Below, in pieces: positions 1-10,852 of a stretch of 64,000 bases of DNA. A model generated the notes under the pieces. It searched no databases. It saw only the letters and a program-made list of their open reading frames with translations, and was not told the origin of the DNA. Position numbers and translations under genes: made by a program. Source of the DNA: Micromonospora acroterricola (GTDB lineage: Bacteria; Actinomycetota; Actinomycetes; Mycobacteriales; Micromonosporaceae); assembly GCF_003172955.1 (NCBI RefSeq), contig NZ_QGKR01000172.1:1-64000 (forward strand), written 5' to 3'. Each line of letters begins with the position of its first letter. The stretch's first letter is position 1.

Positions 1-22
1 GGGCCCCCCGCCGGAGGCCGCC

Positions 23-331
23 GTGACCGTGCCGCCGGCCGCGCCCGCGTCCGACCCGCCGGCGGCGCTGATCCGGCCACCGGTGCCCGGCCGCGCCACG
101 GTCCGCGCGCCGATCGTCGGCACCTTCTACCGGGCGCCGGAGCCCGGCGCGGCGCCGTTCGTCGCGGTGGGCGACCTCGTCCGTCCAGGTCAGCCGGTCG
201 CCATCGTCGAGGCGATGAAGTTGATGAACGAGGTGAGCGCGGACCGCGCCGGCCGCGTGGCCGCGATCCTCGTCGAGGACGGCCAGCCAGTGGAGTACGA
301 CCAGCCGCTGGTCGAGCTGGATCCGGTCTGA
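23..331 (+). CDS. accB: Biotin carboxyl carrier protein of acetyl-CoA carboxylase (short form)
   Basis: Carries the biotin prosthetic group that shuttles carboxyl from biotin carboxylase to the carboxyltransferase, giving malonyl-CoA, the PKS extender. The biotinyl motif EAMKLMNEV is at residues 63-71, with Lys66 the acceptor. The fold starts near residue 26, leaving only a short Pro/Ala-rich N-terminus. At 102 residues it is shorter than typical BCCP (about 150-180). A GGAGG at 13-17 sits five bases before the GTG at 23, so this may be the true start, but the frame is open to the window edge and a longer protein cannot be excluded. It lies 19 bases upstream of the biotin carboxylase gene. 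Confidence 0.85.
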   Translation: MTVPPAAPASDPPAALIRPPVPGRATVRAPIVGTFYRAPEPGAAPFVAVGDLVRPGQPVAIVEAMKLMNEVSADRAGRVAAILVEDGQPVEYDQPLVELDPV

Positions 332-2916
<2,585 letters not shown>

Positions 2917-2918
<2 letters not shown>

Positions 2919-2973
2919 GCGCGAGGAGTGAGCCGGGTTTGCGAGCCCCGCAGTCGCGAACAAAGGTGACGTC
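2917..2973. other. Intergenic spacer between cupin and KS-alpha genes, candidate dispersed sequence
   Basis: The only real gap in an otherwise overlapping PKS operon. It contains alternating gag/gcg blocks (for example gcgaggagtgagccgggttt) and ends with AAAGGTGA, which serves as ribosome binding site for the GTG start at 2974. From general familiarity with Micromonospora genomes I suspect this is a copy of a dispersed intergenic sequence, but there is no second copy visible in this window to prove it. Confidence 0.3.
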
Positions 2974-4248
2974 GTGATTAGGCGCCGCACGGTGGTGACC
3001 GGCGTCGGGGTGGTCGCCCCCGGCGGCGCCAGCCGGGACCGCTTCTGGAAGACGATCACCGAGGGGCGTACCGCCACCCGGCGGATCAGCTTCTTCGACC
3101 CGTCGGCGTTCCGCTCGCAGATCGCCGCCGAGTGCGACTTCGATCCGGTCGCCGCCGGCCTCACCGAGGCCGAGCGACGCCGGGCCGACCGGTACGTCCA
3201 GTTCGCGCTGGCCTGCTCCGCCGAGGCGGTCGCCGACGCCGGCCTGGTGCTGACCGACGCGGAGCGGGACCGCGCCGGAGTGGTGCTCGGCACCGCCGTG
3301 GGCGGCACGATGGCCCTGGAGCAGGAGTACGTGACGGTCAGCGAGAACGGCCGGCGCTGGCTGGTCGACGCGGCACGCGGCGGCCCGTACCTCTACCAGG
3401 CCCTGGTGCCCAGCAGCCTGGCCGCCGACGTGGCCTGCCGGCACGGGCTGCACGGCCCGGCGCAGGTGGTGTCCACCGGCTGCACCTCCGGCATCGACGC
3501 CATCGGCTACGCCCACCAGTTGATCGTGGACGGTGAGGCGGACGTGGTGCTGGCCGGCGCCGCCGACTCGCCGATCTCGCCGGTCACCGTCGCCTCCTTC
3601 GACGCGATCAAGGCGACCAGCCCGGACAACGACGACCCGGCGCACGCCTCCCGCCCGTTCGACGCCGACCGGCACGGGTTCGTGCTGGCCGAGGGCGCGG
3701 CGGTGCTGGTGCTGGAGGAGGCGGGCCACGCGCGGCGGCGCGGCGCGCACGTCTACTGCGAGGTCGCCGGGTACGCCAGCCGCAGCAACGGCTACCACAT
3801 GACCGGCCTGCGTCCGGACGGGCTGGAGATGGGGCTGGCCGTCTCCGACGCGCTCAAGCAGGGACGGATCGCGCCGGAGCAGGTCTCCTACATCAGCGCG
3901 CACGGCTCGGGCACCCGGCAGAACGACCGGCACGAGACGGCGGCGTTCAAGCGGGCGCTGGGCCAGGCCGCGTACCGGATACCCATCAGCTCGATCAAGT
4001 CGATGGTCGGGCACTCGCTCGGCGCGATCGGGTCGATCGAGATGGCCGCGTGCGCGATGGCCATCGAGTTCGGCGTGGTGCCGCCGACGGCCAACTGGAG
4101 CACCCGGGACCCGGAGTGCGACCTGGACTACGTGCCGAACGAGGCGCGGGAGGTCCCGGTGGACGTGGCCCTCTCGGTGGGCAGCGGGTTCGGCGGATTC
4201 CAGTCGGCCATGGTGTTCCGCCGGCTGCCCGGGGTGGTGGCGGCGTGA
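2974..4248 (+). CDS. Type II PKS ketosynthase alpha subunit (KS-alpha)
   Basis: Catalyses decarboxylative Claisen condensations of malonyl-ACP units as a heterodimer with the adjacent chain length factor. The catalytic Cys170 lies in [14 protein letters not shown], and the two histidines are His310 (SAHGSGT) and His347 (MVGHSLG), so the Cys-His-His triad is intact. At 424 residues it has the usual length. The GTG start at 2974 is preceded by AAAGGTGA. Gene order (cupin, KS-alpha, KS-beta) matches whiE-type aromatic pigment clusters. Confidence 0.95.
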   Translation: MIRRRTVVTGVGVVAPGGASRDRFWKTITEGRTATRRISFFDPSAFRSQIAAECDFDPVAAGLTEAERRRADRYVQFALACSAEAVADAGLVLTDAERDRAGVVLGTAVGGTMALEQEYVTVSENGRRWLVDAARGGPYLYQALVPSSLAADVACRHGLHGPAQVVSTGCTSGIDAIGYAHQLIVDGEADVVLAGAADSPISPVTVASFDAIKATSPDNDDPAHASRPFDADRHGFVLAEGAAVLVLEEAGHARRRGAHVYCEVAGYASRSNGYHMTGLRPDGLEMGLAVSDALKQGRIAPEQVSYISAHGSGTRQNDRHETAAFKRALGQAAYRIPISSIKSMVGHSLGAIGSIEMAACAMAIEFGVVPPTANWSTRDPECDLDYVPNEAREVPVDVALSVGSGFGGFQSAMVFRRLPGVVAA

Positions 4249-4294
4249 GCGGCTACGGGGGCCGGGCCGGCGCCGCTTCTGCGGCGGTGGTCCG

Positions 4295-5542
4295 GTGAGC
4301 GCCCGCGCGGTGGTGACCGGCATCGGCGTGGTCGCGCCGACCGGCGTCGGCGCCGACGCGCACTGGCGTGCCGTGCTGGCCGGCACCCGGCGGACCGGGC
4401 CGATCACGTTGTTCGACCCGGCCGGCTACCCGACCCGCTTCGGCGGGGAGGTGCCCGACTTCACCGCCGACTCCTACGCCGACAGTCGGCAGTTGGTGCA
4501 GACCGACCGGTGGACGCACCTCGGCTTCGCCGCCACCCGGCTGGCGCTGGCCGACGCCGGGCTGCCCGACCGGGCTCCCGACCCGTACGGCTACGCGGTG
4601 ACCCTGGCCAGCTCGTCGGGGGGCAACCTGTTCGGGCAGCGGGAGCTGCAACGGCTCTGGGGTGGCGCGTCGCGCACCGTCGGGGCGTACCAGTCGATCG
4701 CGTGGTTCTACGCGGCCAGCGTCGGGCAGCTCTCCATTCACCACCAGTTCAAGGGCCCGAGCGGTGTGCTGGTGGCGGAGACGGCCGGCGGGCTGGACAG
4801 CCTGGCGCACGCCGCCCGCGCGGTGCGCCGGGGCACGCCGGTGGTGATCGCCGGGGCCACCGAGTGCCCGCTGAGCCCGTACGCGCTGGCCTGCCAGCTG
4901 CGCTCCGGGCTGCTCAGCGACGTGGCCGACCCGGAGCGGGCGTACCGGCCGTTCGACGCCGCGGCCAGCGGCTATCTGCCGGCGGAGGGGGGTGCGGTGT
5001 TCGTGGTGGAGGAGCTGGGGCACGCGTTGGCGCGGGGTGCCCGGATATACGGGGAGGTGAGCGGCTGGGGCGCCACCCATGACGCCGCGCACACCACGGC
5101 GGACAGCGCGGGTGACCCGGCCCAGTACGCCCGGGCGATGCGGCTGGCCCTGGACCGGGCCGGCGTCGCGGCGGCCGGGATCGACGTGGTGCTGCCCGAC
5201 GCCCTCGGCGTGGCCCGCTACGACCGCAGCGAGGCCGAGGCGTTGCGGGCCGTGTTCGCCGACCGGCCGCCCCCGGTGACCACACAGAAGCCGCTGACCG
5301 GGCGGGCGCACCAGGGTGGCTCGGCACTGGACGTCGCCACCGCGCTGCTCGCCTTCGCACACGACACGCTGCCCGCGTCCGCCGGCCCGGACGAGGTGGC
5401 CGACGGGTGTGAGCTGGACTTTCTCCGCGAGCACCGCCGGCCGCGCAGCCGGCTCGCGCTGGTGTGCGCGCGGGGCTTCGACGGGTTCAACAGCGCGCTG
5501 GTCCTGCGCGGGGCCGCGCCGGTGAGGGGAGAGACGTCATGA
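4295..5542 (+). CDS. Type II PKS chain length factor (KS-beta)
   Basis: The partner of KS-alpha that sets polyketide chain length, 415 residues. As in all KS-beta proteins the catalytic Cys is absent: the aligned segment reads VLVAETAGGLDSL. The position usually occupied by Gln in actinomycete chain length factors is Thr163 here (codon 4781-4783). The dimer-type KS fold is otherwise complete, ending RGFDGFNSALVL. The start is GTG at 4295, 46 bases after KS-alpha, and the stop overlaps the next ATG (ATGA). Confidence 0.92.
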   Translation: MSARAVVTGIGVVAPTGVGADAHWRAVLAGTRRTGPITLFDPAGYPTRFGGEVPDFTADSYADSRQLVQTDRWTHLGFAATRLALADAGLPDRAPDPYGYAVTLASSSGGNLFGQRELQRLWGGASRTVGAYQSIAWFYAASVGQLSIHHQFKGPSGVLVAETAGGLDSLAHAARAVRRGTPVVIAGATECPLSPYALACQLRSGLLSDVADPERAYRPFDAAASGYLPAEGGAVFVVEELGHALARGARIYGEVSGWGATHDAAHTTADSAGDPAQYARAMRLALDRAGVAAAGIDVVLPDALGVARYDRSEAEALRAVFADRPPPVTTQKPLTGRAHQGGSALDVATALLAFAHDTLPASAGPDEVADGCELDFLREHRRPRSRLALVCARGFDGFNSALVLRGAAPVRGETS

Positions 5543-5877
5543 GCGAGCAGCGGGCCCGTGTGGTCTTCCTGGTGCGGGTGCCGGCGCCGCGCACCGAGCG
5601 GTTCCTGGCCGCGTACGAGGCGGTCCGGCACCTGGTCGCCGGCGGCGTGCCGGGACACCTGGTCGACCAGGTCTGTCGCTCGTCGACGGACCCGGAGCAG
5701 TGGCTGATCACCAGCGAGTGGGCGAGCCTGGCCGACTTCGAGAGCTGGGAACGCAGCCCCGAGCACCGGGACCTGGTGCGCCCGATGCGGGAGTGCTTCA
5801 CCGACGCCCGCTCACTGCGCTTCCACATCCACGCCGAGACTCCCACCCCCGCCCTGGCCCCAGCGCCGCCGGGTTGA
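5539..5877 (+). CDS. ABM-domain (antibiotic biosynthesis monooxygenase-like) polyketide tailoring protein
   Basis: A 112-residue ferredoxin-like protein of the ABM superfamily. Diagnostic segments are QWLITSEWASLADFESWERS and the following HRDLVRPMRECF. In whiE-like clusters such proteins act as cofactor-free oxygenases or late cyclases on the aromatic product. The ATG at 5539 overlaps the KS-beta stop and has GGGGAGAG upstream. It is the last gene of the operon; the next gene is convergent. The substrate cannot be told from sequence. Confidence 0.8.
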   Translation: MSEQRARVVFLVRVPAPRTERFLAAYEAVRHLVAGGVPGHLVDQVCRSSTDPEQWLITSEWASLADFESWERSPEHRDLVRPMRECFTDARSLRFHIHAETPTPALAPAPPG

Positions 5878-5919
5878 CCACGCTCGGCCCGTGGCGCCGG
5901 CGGGCGACAGCCCGGTCGC

Positions 5920-6858
5920 TCAGCCGGTCAGGCTGACCTCGGCCAGGTAGACGCAGGTCCGCTCCTCGTGGGAGGAGTAGTAGCTGACCCACAGCAGGTC
6001 GTCGTGCCAGACCATGCCGGGGTAGCTGGTGTCGCCGCCGGAGGGCAGCGCGACCAGTTCGGTCAGCTCGCCCCGCTCCGGGTCCACGGCACAGACCGCG
6101 GTGCGCACCTCGCCGTCGAGCAGGCGTACCCCGGCCAGCAGCCGCCCGTCGGGCAGCCGGAGCAGCGTCGGCCCGCCGATCTGGACCCCCAGGTCGACCC
6201 AGCTCCAGTCCCGGTACGGCGGGCGGGCCCGGCCGAGCTGCGCGGTGGCGGCGTCACCGTCGCGGCGCAGCAGGCAGATGGCGCTGCCGTCCGGGTCGAC
6301 GACCAGCCCCGACTCGTTGGGGTAGCCGCCCTCGAACAGCGTCGGCACCCACGGCTGGAGGTCGATGCCGTCGGTGCTGCGGTAGAGGCGGGCGAACCGT
6401 GGCTCACGGGTGGCGTAGCCGACGCCGTACATCGCGCCGTCGTGCCAGGCCGCCCGCCACACCCAGACGCCCGGTTCGCCCACGGGGAGCGGGTCGCCCC
6501 AGGCGTGCCCATCCGCGGAGAGCCAGGTTACCGTCTCGAACGTCTTGGCGGTCTCTCCGGTGGCCGCCGCCGCCAGCAGTTGCAGCCGCCCGTCGGGCCG
6601 TGGCACGAAGCGCGGATCGCGGAGGTCGGCACCGGCCAGGCGGACGACCGCCGCGGAGGTCCAGGATCGCCCGTCGACCGAAGTCAGCACGCGGAGCACG
6701 CCGTCGTCGGAGAGGTGGGTCCGTGCCTCGCGGAAGGCGCAGAACCAGCTCCCGGCGTACCGAACCAGGTCGGTGAACGCGCTGTGTGGCGCGCTGTCGC
6801 CGATCCGGCGGACGGCGGCGACCTCGGCGGTGCTGCGGCGGGTGGGTGACGACGTCAT
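5920..6858 (-). CDS. Sialidase-like beta-propeller protein, cytoplasmic, unknown substrate
   Basis: A 312-residue protein with repeated blades and Asp-box-like motifs (TSVDGRSW, LSADGHAW, RSTDG), the signature of exo-sialidase-type propellers. No signal peptide or membrane segment is visible, so it is probably intracellular. The usual sialidase Arg triad and catalytic Asp cannot be placed with confidence, so glycosidase activity is uncertain. The start ATG (complement of 6856-6858) has AGGAGG on the minus strand seven to nine bases upstream. It converges on the PKS operon and shows no obvious functional link to it. Confidence 0.65.
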   Translation of the reverse strand: MTSSPTRRSTAEVAAVRRIGDSAPHSAFTDLVRYAGSWFCAFREARTHLSDDGVLRVLTSVDGRSWTSAAVVRLAGADLRDPRFVPRPDGRLQLLAAAATGETAKTFETVTWLSADGHAWGDPLPVGEPGVWVWRAAWHDGAMYGVGYATREPRFARLYRSTDGIDLQPWVPTLFEGGYPNESGLVVDPDGSAICLLRRDGDAATAQLGRARPPYRDWSWVDLGVQIGGPTLLRLPDGRLLAGVRLLDGEVRTAVCAVDPERGELTELVALPSGGDTSYPGMVWHDDLLWVSYYSSHEERTCVYLAEVSLTG

Positions 6859-7162
6859 GCGCGGCGGCCTCCTGGCGCTGGGGGAGTGGGGCGTCCCGGG
6901 CGCCGGCCGGTGCCGGGTTGGCTCGGCCGGTGTTCCCGGTGCCGAGCGTCGCCCGGCTGCCCGGGCCCGGTGACGACGGCCGACGCTAGTCGCCCCTGCC
7001 GGCGCCCATGCGGCCACGAGACGAACGCGCGACGAACTCCCGGACGGTGTGTGACCGGTGCTGTCGGATTGATGTCGCCCGCGCGGCGGCCTCGGCGCGC
7101 TGGGCTGGCGTGGTGGCGCCGGCCGGTCACGATGGCGGTGGGCCGGCCGTTCACGTCGCGCG
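6859..7162. other. Non-coding stretch upstream of the propeller gene
   Basis: About 300 bases. The first 20 hold the ribosome site of the propeller gene. I see no coding sequence with family resemblance and no strong palindrome. It leads directly into the CBM2 remnant. Confidence 0.5.
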
Positions 7163-7420
7163 TGGACGGGTGGTTTCGTGGCGACGGTGCGGGTGACGGC
7201 CGGCTCGTCGGCCATCGGCTCCTGGACGGTGACGCTCACGTTGCCGTCGGGCGCGACGGTCACCAACGCCTGGAACGCCAACCGCAGCGGTGACAGCGGG
7301 GCCACGCGCTGGACGAACGTGGCCTACAACGGCCAGGTCGGCGCCGGTCAGTCGACCGAGTTCGGGTTCCAGGGCAGCGGCACCGCCGCCAGCCTGGCCC
7401 CGACCTGCGCCGCGGGCTGA
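7163..7420 (+). pseudogene. Remnant of a CBM2 cellulose-binding domain
   Basis: The translation from about 7163 (AWTGGFVATVRVTAG) to the stop at 7420 (EFGFQGSGTAASLAP...) matches the middle and end of a family 2 carbohydrate-binding module, with the conserved NAWNAN and WTNVAYNGQVGAGQ segments. There is no signal peptide, no first strand with its Cys, and no catalytic domain upstream. The only start in frame, GTG 7178, lies inside the domain. This is therefore the 3' end of a lost secreted hydrolase gene, similar in style to the intact GH5 at 31288. Confidence 0.72.
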
Positions 7421-7532
7421 CGCCACACCGGCCGGGGTGGAGGGTCGCCGGACTCCTCCGCCCCGGCCGACGCGTCGCCGTCGGGTGAGGGCAGCTGGCG
7501 GTCGGCCGCGTCGCTGGGGGGTGCCGGTCGCC

Positions 7533-7674
7533 GCCTTTGGAGCTGAATCGTTTGCGACATCACCGACTTGACGGAGAACGGCAGCGCCGTCTCCATGATG
7601 TCGTCACCGCGGCTCAGCGGACGGCGAGCACCAGCCAGTGCGCCTGAATCGTCCACGACATCAGCTCCAAAGGC
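7533..7674. repeat. 142-bp element with perfect 14-bp terminal inverted repeats and nested direct repeats
   Basis: The ends are GCCTTTGGAGCTGA at 7533-7546 and its exact complement at 7661-7674. Nested inside each end is a 20-bp direct copy (7543-7562 and 7644-7663) of CTGAATCGT, three variable bases, CGACATCA. The layout resembles a non-autonomous mobile element (MITE-like) or a large regulatory hairpin. It sits between two gene remnants. No target site duplication is evident. Confidence 0.55.
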
Positions 7675-7805
7675 ACAACCCCCAACCTCCCCATCCCGCC
7701 TATGAAGGAACCACCGCGGCTGTCCACCAGGGACCGCCCGGCGCCTCCCGCCTGCGGGCCGGTCTGGCCGCGGTTCCGGTCCCGGTCAACCCCGACTTCC
7801 CCGAC

Positions 7806-7922
7806 CTAGCCGACGAGGCGGCGTTCCCAGGCCCAGGCGGCGATCCCCACCCGGTTGCGGGCCTGGAGCTTTATCTGCACGCTGGCCAGGTGGGTCTTGA
7901 CCGTGCCGACGGCGATGAAGAG
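7806..7922 (-). pseudogene. Remnant of a LuxR/NarL-type response regulator C-terminus
   Basis: The last 38 codons read LFIAVGTVKTHLASVQIKL and then a run ending WAWERRLVG, which is the recognition helix and C-terminus of a NarL/FixJ family HTH. Upstream on the minus strand the homology stops abruptly and the frame runs into unrelated sequence, so the receiver domain and first HTH helices are missing. Confidence 0.65.
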
Positions 7923-8072
7923 CCGGGGTCGAAGGTCGTCACCACGACCACCCGTCCCATCGCAGCCACTGGAGGAACAACGACTCAGCCCGGTGACGGC
8001 GCTGGGCATCGACGGCTGAGCGTCGCCGGGTGGGTCGGCGCCGAGGTCTCGGCGCCGGCCCACGGCGGATGG
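7923..8072. other. Spacer between LuxR remnant and lyase gene
   Basis: Nothing recognisable. It is the downstream flank of the secreted lyase gene, whose stop is at 8073, and the break point of the truncated LuxR remnant. Confidence 0.4.
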
Positions 8073-9689
8073 TCAGTTGGGGTTGTTGGCGTGGGTCAGC
8101 GTCTCCCAGGCGACGAAGAGGTTGTTGCTGCCGGCGGGTCGCTGTTGCAGCGTGAGGGTCTGGGTGTTCGTCATGACGTTGCCCAGGCGGTTGCCCATCG
8201 CGTTGAAGCCGACCTCGGTGACGGGGCCGAGGCCGCGGGTGAGGCTGCCCCCGCAGAGCCAGGAGGGCGGCGCCTCCCCGAGCTGGTAGCGCGAGTGGAA
8301 GCCGAGCGCCTGCCGCAACCGCTCACCGACCTGCGGATACAGGTCCCGTCCCTGTATCCGGGAGGTCTCCGCGACGTGCGAGATGGCGGAGATCCCGTAC
8401 CCGGTGTGGACGAAGTCCCGGCAGGTCTCCTGCGCGAGGCCGGCGACGAACGTCGACTGGCCCTGCCAGTAGCCGATGATCTCGGCACTGGTGTCCAGAC
8501 CGCTGCCGGGAACCGTGTAGGGCAGCGCGCCGTCGCTGGGCAGGTAGACGAAGGCCCGGGTGCGGTTGAGGAAACGGGTGACCGCCGCGTCGTAGGCGGC
8601 ACGGTCCTCCAGGAAGACGGCGATGCCGACGGCGGCCTCCATCATGGTCAGCTCCCAGTTGCCGTTGCTGTTCGACCCGTTGCGCACGACCGGCAGGTAG
8701 ACGGTGCGCAGCATGGTGGCGAAACGGTTGGCGTTGGGCCAGCTCGTGTACGTGTACTTGATGATTTCGGCGGCCCGGGGCCAGACCGAGGCGGCCCAGC
8801 CGGTCTGCAGCGGCGCGTTGCTGCCGGTGTGCGCGGTGATCGTGGCGGACCACGCATCCATGATCTGGATCGACTTCTGGGCATACCGGGCGTCTCCGGT
8901 GAGGTACCAGGCGAGCGCGTCGGTGTACGCGGCGATCGCGTCCTCACGCTCGTCGGTGCAGCCGTTGTTGGGGTTGGAGTACGAGCCGCACTCGACGACC
9001 GGGCGGGGAGCCGGGGTGCGCGACAGGGAGGCGTACCGGCTGCTCATCATCTGGTTGTACGCCGACGCCCACGGCTGCGCGCCCGCCTGGACCCGGCCGC
9101 GGACGAAGTCGAGCTGGCCCCGGCTGACCAGCACCCCGGGGTGGGTGAAGCCGCCCGACGGCGGCGGCGTGCCTCCGCCGGTTGGCAACGTCCAGGTCTG
9201 GTTGGCGGTGCCGGTGCAGCTCCAGATCTGCAGCGGGGTGCCGTCGGCGGAGCTGGGGCCGGTCGCGTCGAGGCACTTGCCGGACGTCGGGTTGACCAGT
9301 TGCCCGGCGTTGGACGACCACTGCTGCGCCCCGGTGCCGTTGCAGTCGTAGATCTGCGCCCGGGCGCCGTTGGCGGTGCTGCCGGCGGCGATGTCGAGGC
9401 ACTTGCCGAGCGCCCTGATCGTGCCGTCGTCGGCCACCGTCCACTGCTGGGCGCCGGAGCCGTTGCAGGTGTAGAGCTGGACCTGGGTGTTGTTGGCCGG
9501 GTTTTCGCCGGCCACGTCGACGCACTTGCCGCCGTACCCGGTGATGGGGCCCGTCGCGGCCGCGGACGCGGCGGTGGCGGTGACCGCCAAGGTTGTCGGT
9601 ACGGCGAGCAGGGCCGCGACGAGCGCGGCGACCAACCGGGTGCGGGGCCGGCGGGGGGTGGTGGTGACCCCATCCATTCGTCGCGCCAT
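8073..9689 (-). CDS. Secreted polysaccharide lyase (alginate lyase-like) with ricin-type CBM13
   Basis: A 538-residue exported protein. Residues 1-45 are a signal peptide with RRPRTR before a hydrophobic core and an Ala-X-Ala type cleavage region. Residues 46-170 are a ricin B-type lectin domain with three QxW-style repeats (QQWTV, QQWSS, QTWTL). A short PPPSGG linker follows, then an alpha/alpha-barrel domain of the alginate lyase superfamily from about residue 185 to the end, with NSNGNWELTMMEA and HVAETSRIQGRD segments. The substrate is a uronic-acid polysaccharide by family; this is not proven. The start ATG at 9689 has GGAAGGA upstream on the minus strand. The promoter region holds an inverted repeat (9717-9743) and the CATCGATA motif (9750). 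Confidence 0.8.
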   Translation of the reverse strand: MARRMDGVTTTPRRPRTRLVAALVAALLAVPTTLAVTATAASAAATGPITGYGGKCVDVAGENPANNTQVQLYTCNGSGAQQWTVADDGTIRALGKCLDIAAGSTANGARAQIYDCNGTGAQQWSSNAGQLVNPTSGKCLDATGPSSADGTPLQIWSCTGTANQTWTLPTGGGTPPPSGGFTHPGVLVSRGQLDFVRGRVQAGAQPWASAYNQMMSSRYASLSRTPAPRPVVECGSYSNPNNGCTDEREDAIAAYTDALAWYLTGDARYAQKSIQIMDAWSATITAHTGSNAPLQTGWAASVWPRAAEIIKYTYTSWPNANRFATMLRTVYLPVVRNGSNSNGNWELTMMEAAVGIAVFLEDRAAYDAAVTRFLNRTRAFVYLPSDGALPYTVPGSGLDTSAEIIGYWQGQSTFVAGLAQETCRDFVHTGYGISAISHVAETSRIQGRDLYPQVGERLRQALGFHSRYQLGEAPPSWLCGGSLTRGLGPVTEVGFNAMGNRLGNVMTNTQTLTLQQRPAGSNNLFVAWETLTHANNPN

Positions 9690-9716
9690 GTCTGGTCCTT
9701 CCGTGCGGCGGATACA

Positions 9717-9743
9717 ACTGTAAAGTCTGTTAATCATTACAGT
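9717..9743 (-). promoter_or_regulatory. Inverted repeat upstream of the secreted lyase gene
   Basis: ACTGTAA (9717-9723) and TTACAGT (9737-9743) are exact complements separated by 13 bases, 28 bases upstream of the lyase start. The stretch is strikingly AT-rich for this genome, so it is a good candidate operator or core promoter. Confidence 0.5.
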
Positions 9744-9855
9744 CATGCACATCGATATCAATGTCTCCGCCGCGCTGGTACTCCTCGCCGAGCAACTCCG
9801 ACTCGGCGTTCGCGAGGCCGCTGACCAGAAAGGCGGTGACGTTCAGGCGTTGCTG
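9730..9855 (-). pseudogene. Possible remnant of a DUF2000-like protein
   Basis: On the minus strand an open frame of 41 codons reads RLNVTAFLVSGLANAESELL and then GEEYQ, resembling the start of DUF2000-type proteins (LNVTAFLxSG...PELxGEPY). It ends in AT-rich promoter sequence of the lyase gene and lacks the rest of the domain. The family call rests on memory of a short motif, hence low confidence. Confidence 0.35.
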
Positions 9856-10024
9856 GCATGGACCGCATTCGGGCGAAGCAGCCGTCCCGCCCGCCGGCCG
9901 CACCTAGCATCGGGGAAGGACCGTCCAGGACCCGTTCGATGGTGTCCGCAGGTACGGCGCCGGCACGGGGTGCCCGCCGTAGCCCGTACGTCCGATTCCC
10001 GACCCGCGACCAGGAGGCATCGGC

Positions 10025-10846
10025 ATGAGCTACGTCAAGGCAAAGGACGGCACCAAGCTCTACTACAAGGACTGGGGCGAGGGGCCGGTCGTCACCTTCT
10101 CCCACGGCTGGCCGTTGAGCGCCGACGCCTGGGACGGGCAGATGCTCTTCCTCGTCCAGAACGGGTTCCGGGTGGTCGCGCACGACCGTCGCGGGCACGG
10201 CCGGTCGAGCCAGGCCCGCAACGGCAACGACATGAACGGGTACGCCGACGACCTCGCCGCCGTCATCGAGGCACTGGACCTGCGGGACGTCACCCTGGTC
10301 GGTCACTCCACCGGCGGGGGAGAGGTGGCCCGCTACATCGGCCGGCACGGGACGGAGCGCGTCGCCAAGGCCGTGCTCATCTCCGCCGTACCGCCGATCA
10401 TGGTGCAGAGCGCGGACAACCCGGAGGGGCTTCCGATCAGCGTCTTCGACGACCTGCGGACCCAGCTCTTCGCCGACCGGTCGCAGTTCTACCAGGACCT
10501 GGCGCAGATGTTCTACGGCGCCAACCGGCAGGGCGCGAAGGTGTCGAAGGGCATCCTCGACCAGTTCTGGCTGTGGAGCATGCAGTCCGGTCTGTGGAAC
10601 GCGTACGAGAGCATCAAGGCGTTCTCCGAGACGGACTTCCGGGACGACCTGGCGAAGTTCGACATCCCGACGTTGGTGATGCACGGCGAGGACGACCAGA
10701 TCGTCCCGGTGAAGGACTCGGCGCACAAGACCGCGCAGCTCGTCGCGAACGCCGAGGAGATCTACTACCCGGGCGCCCCGCATGGCATCACGTCGACGAT
10801 GCAGGACCAGGTCAACAAGGATCTCCTCGCGTTCCTGAAGAGCTGA
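10025..10846 (+). CDS. Alpha/beta hydrolase, cofactor-free haloperoxidase/esterase type
   Basis: A 273-residue single-domain hydrolase of the non-haem chloroperoxidase group. The nucleophile Ser95 is in [15 protein letters not shown], the acid is in [10 protein letters not shown], and the base His is in PGAPHGI near the C-terminus. The oxyanion region is [11 protein letters not shown]. There is no signal peptide. AGGAGGCATCGGC precedes the ATG. It converges with the XRE regulator gene six bases downstream. Such proteins are usually esterases; halogenation is an in vitro side activity. Confidence 0.88.
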   Translation: MSYVKAKDGTKLYYKDWGEGPVVTFSHGWPLSADAWDGQMLFLVQNGFRVVAHDRRGHGRSSQARNGNDMNGYADDLAAVIEALDLRDVTLVGHSTGGGEVARYIGRHGTERVAKAVLISAVPPIMVQSADNPEGLPISVFDDLRTQLFADRSQFYQDLAQMFYGANRQGAKVSKGILDQFWLWSMQSGLWNAYESIKAFSETDFRDDLAKFDIPTLVMHGEDDQIVPVKDSAHKTAQLVANAEEIYYPGAPHGITSTMQDQVNKDLLAFLKS

Positions 10847-10852
10847 TCGGGG

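Noticed and set aside
7638-9824. A 728-codon plus-strand frame opposite the secreted lyase gene
   Set aside because: It is antisense to a protein with signal peptide, ricin domain and lyase motifs; its own translation has no recognisable fold and is a GC-codon shadow.
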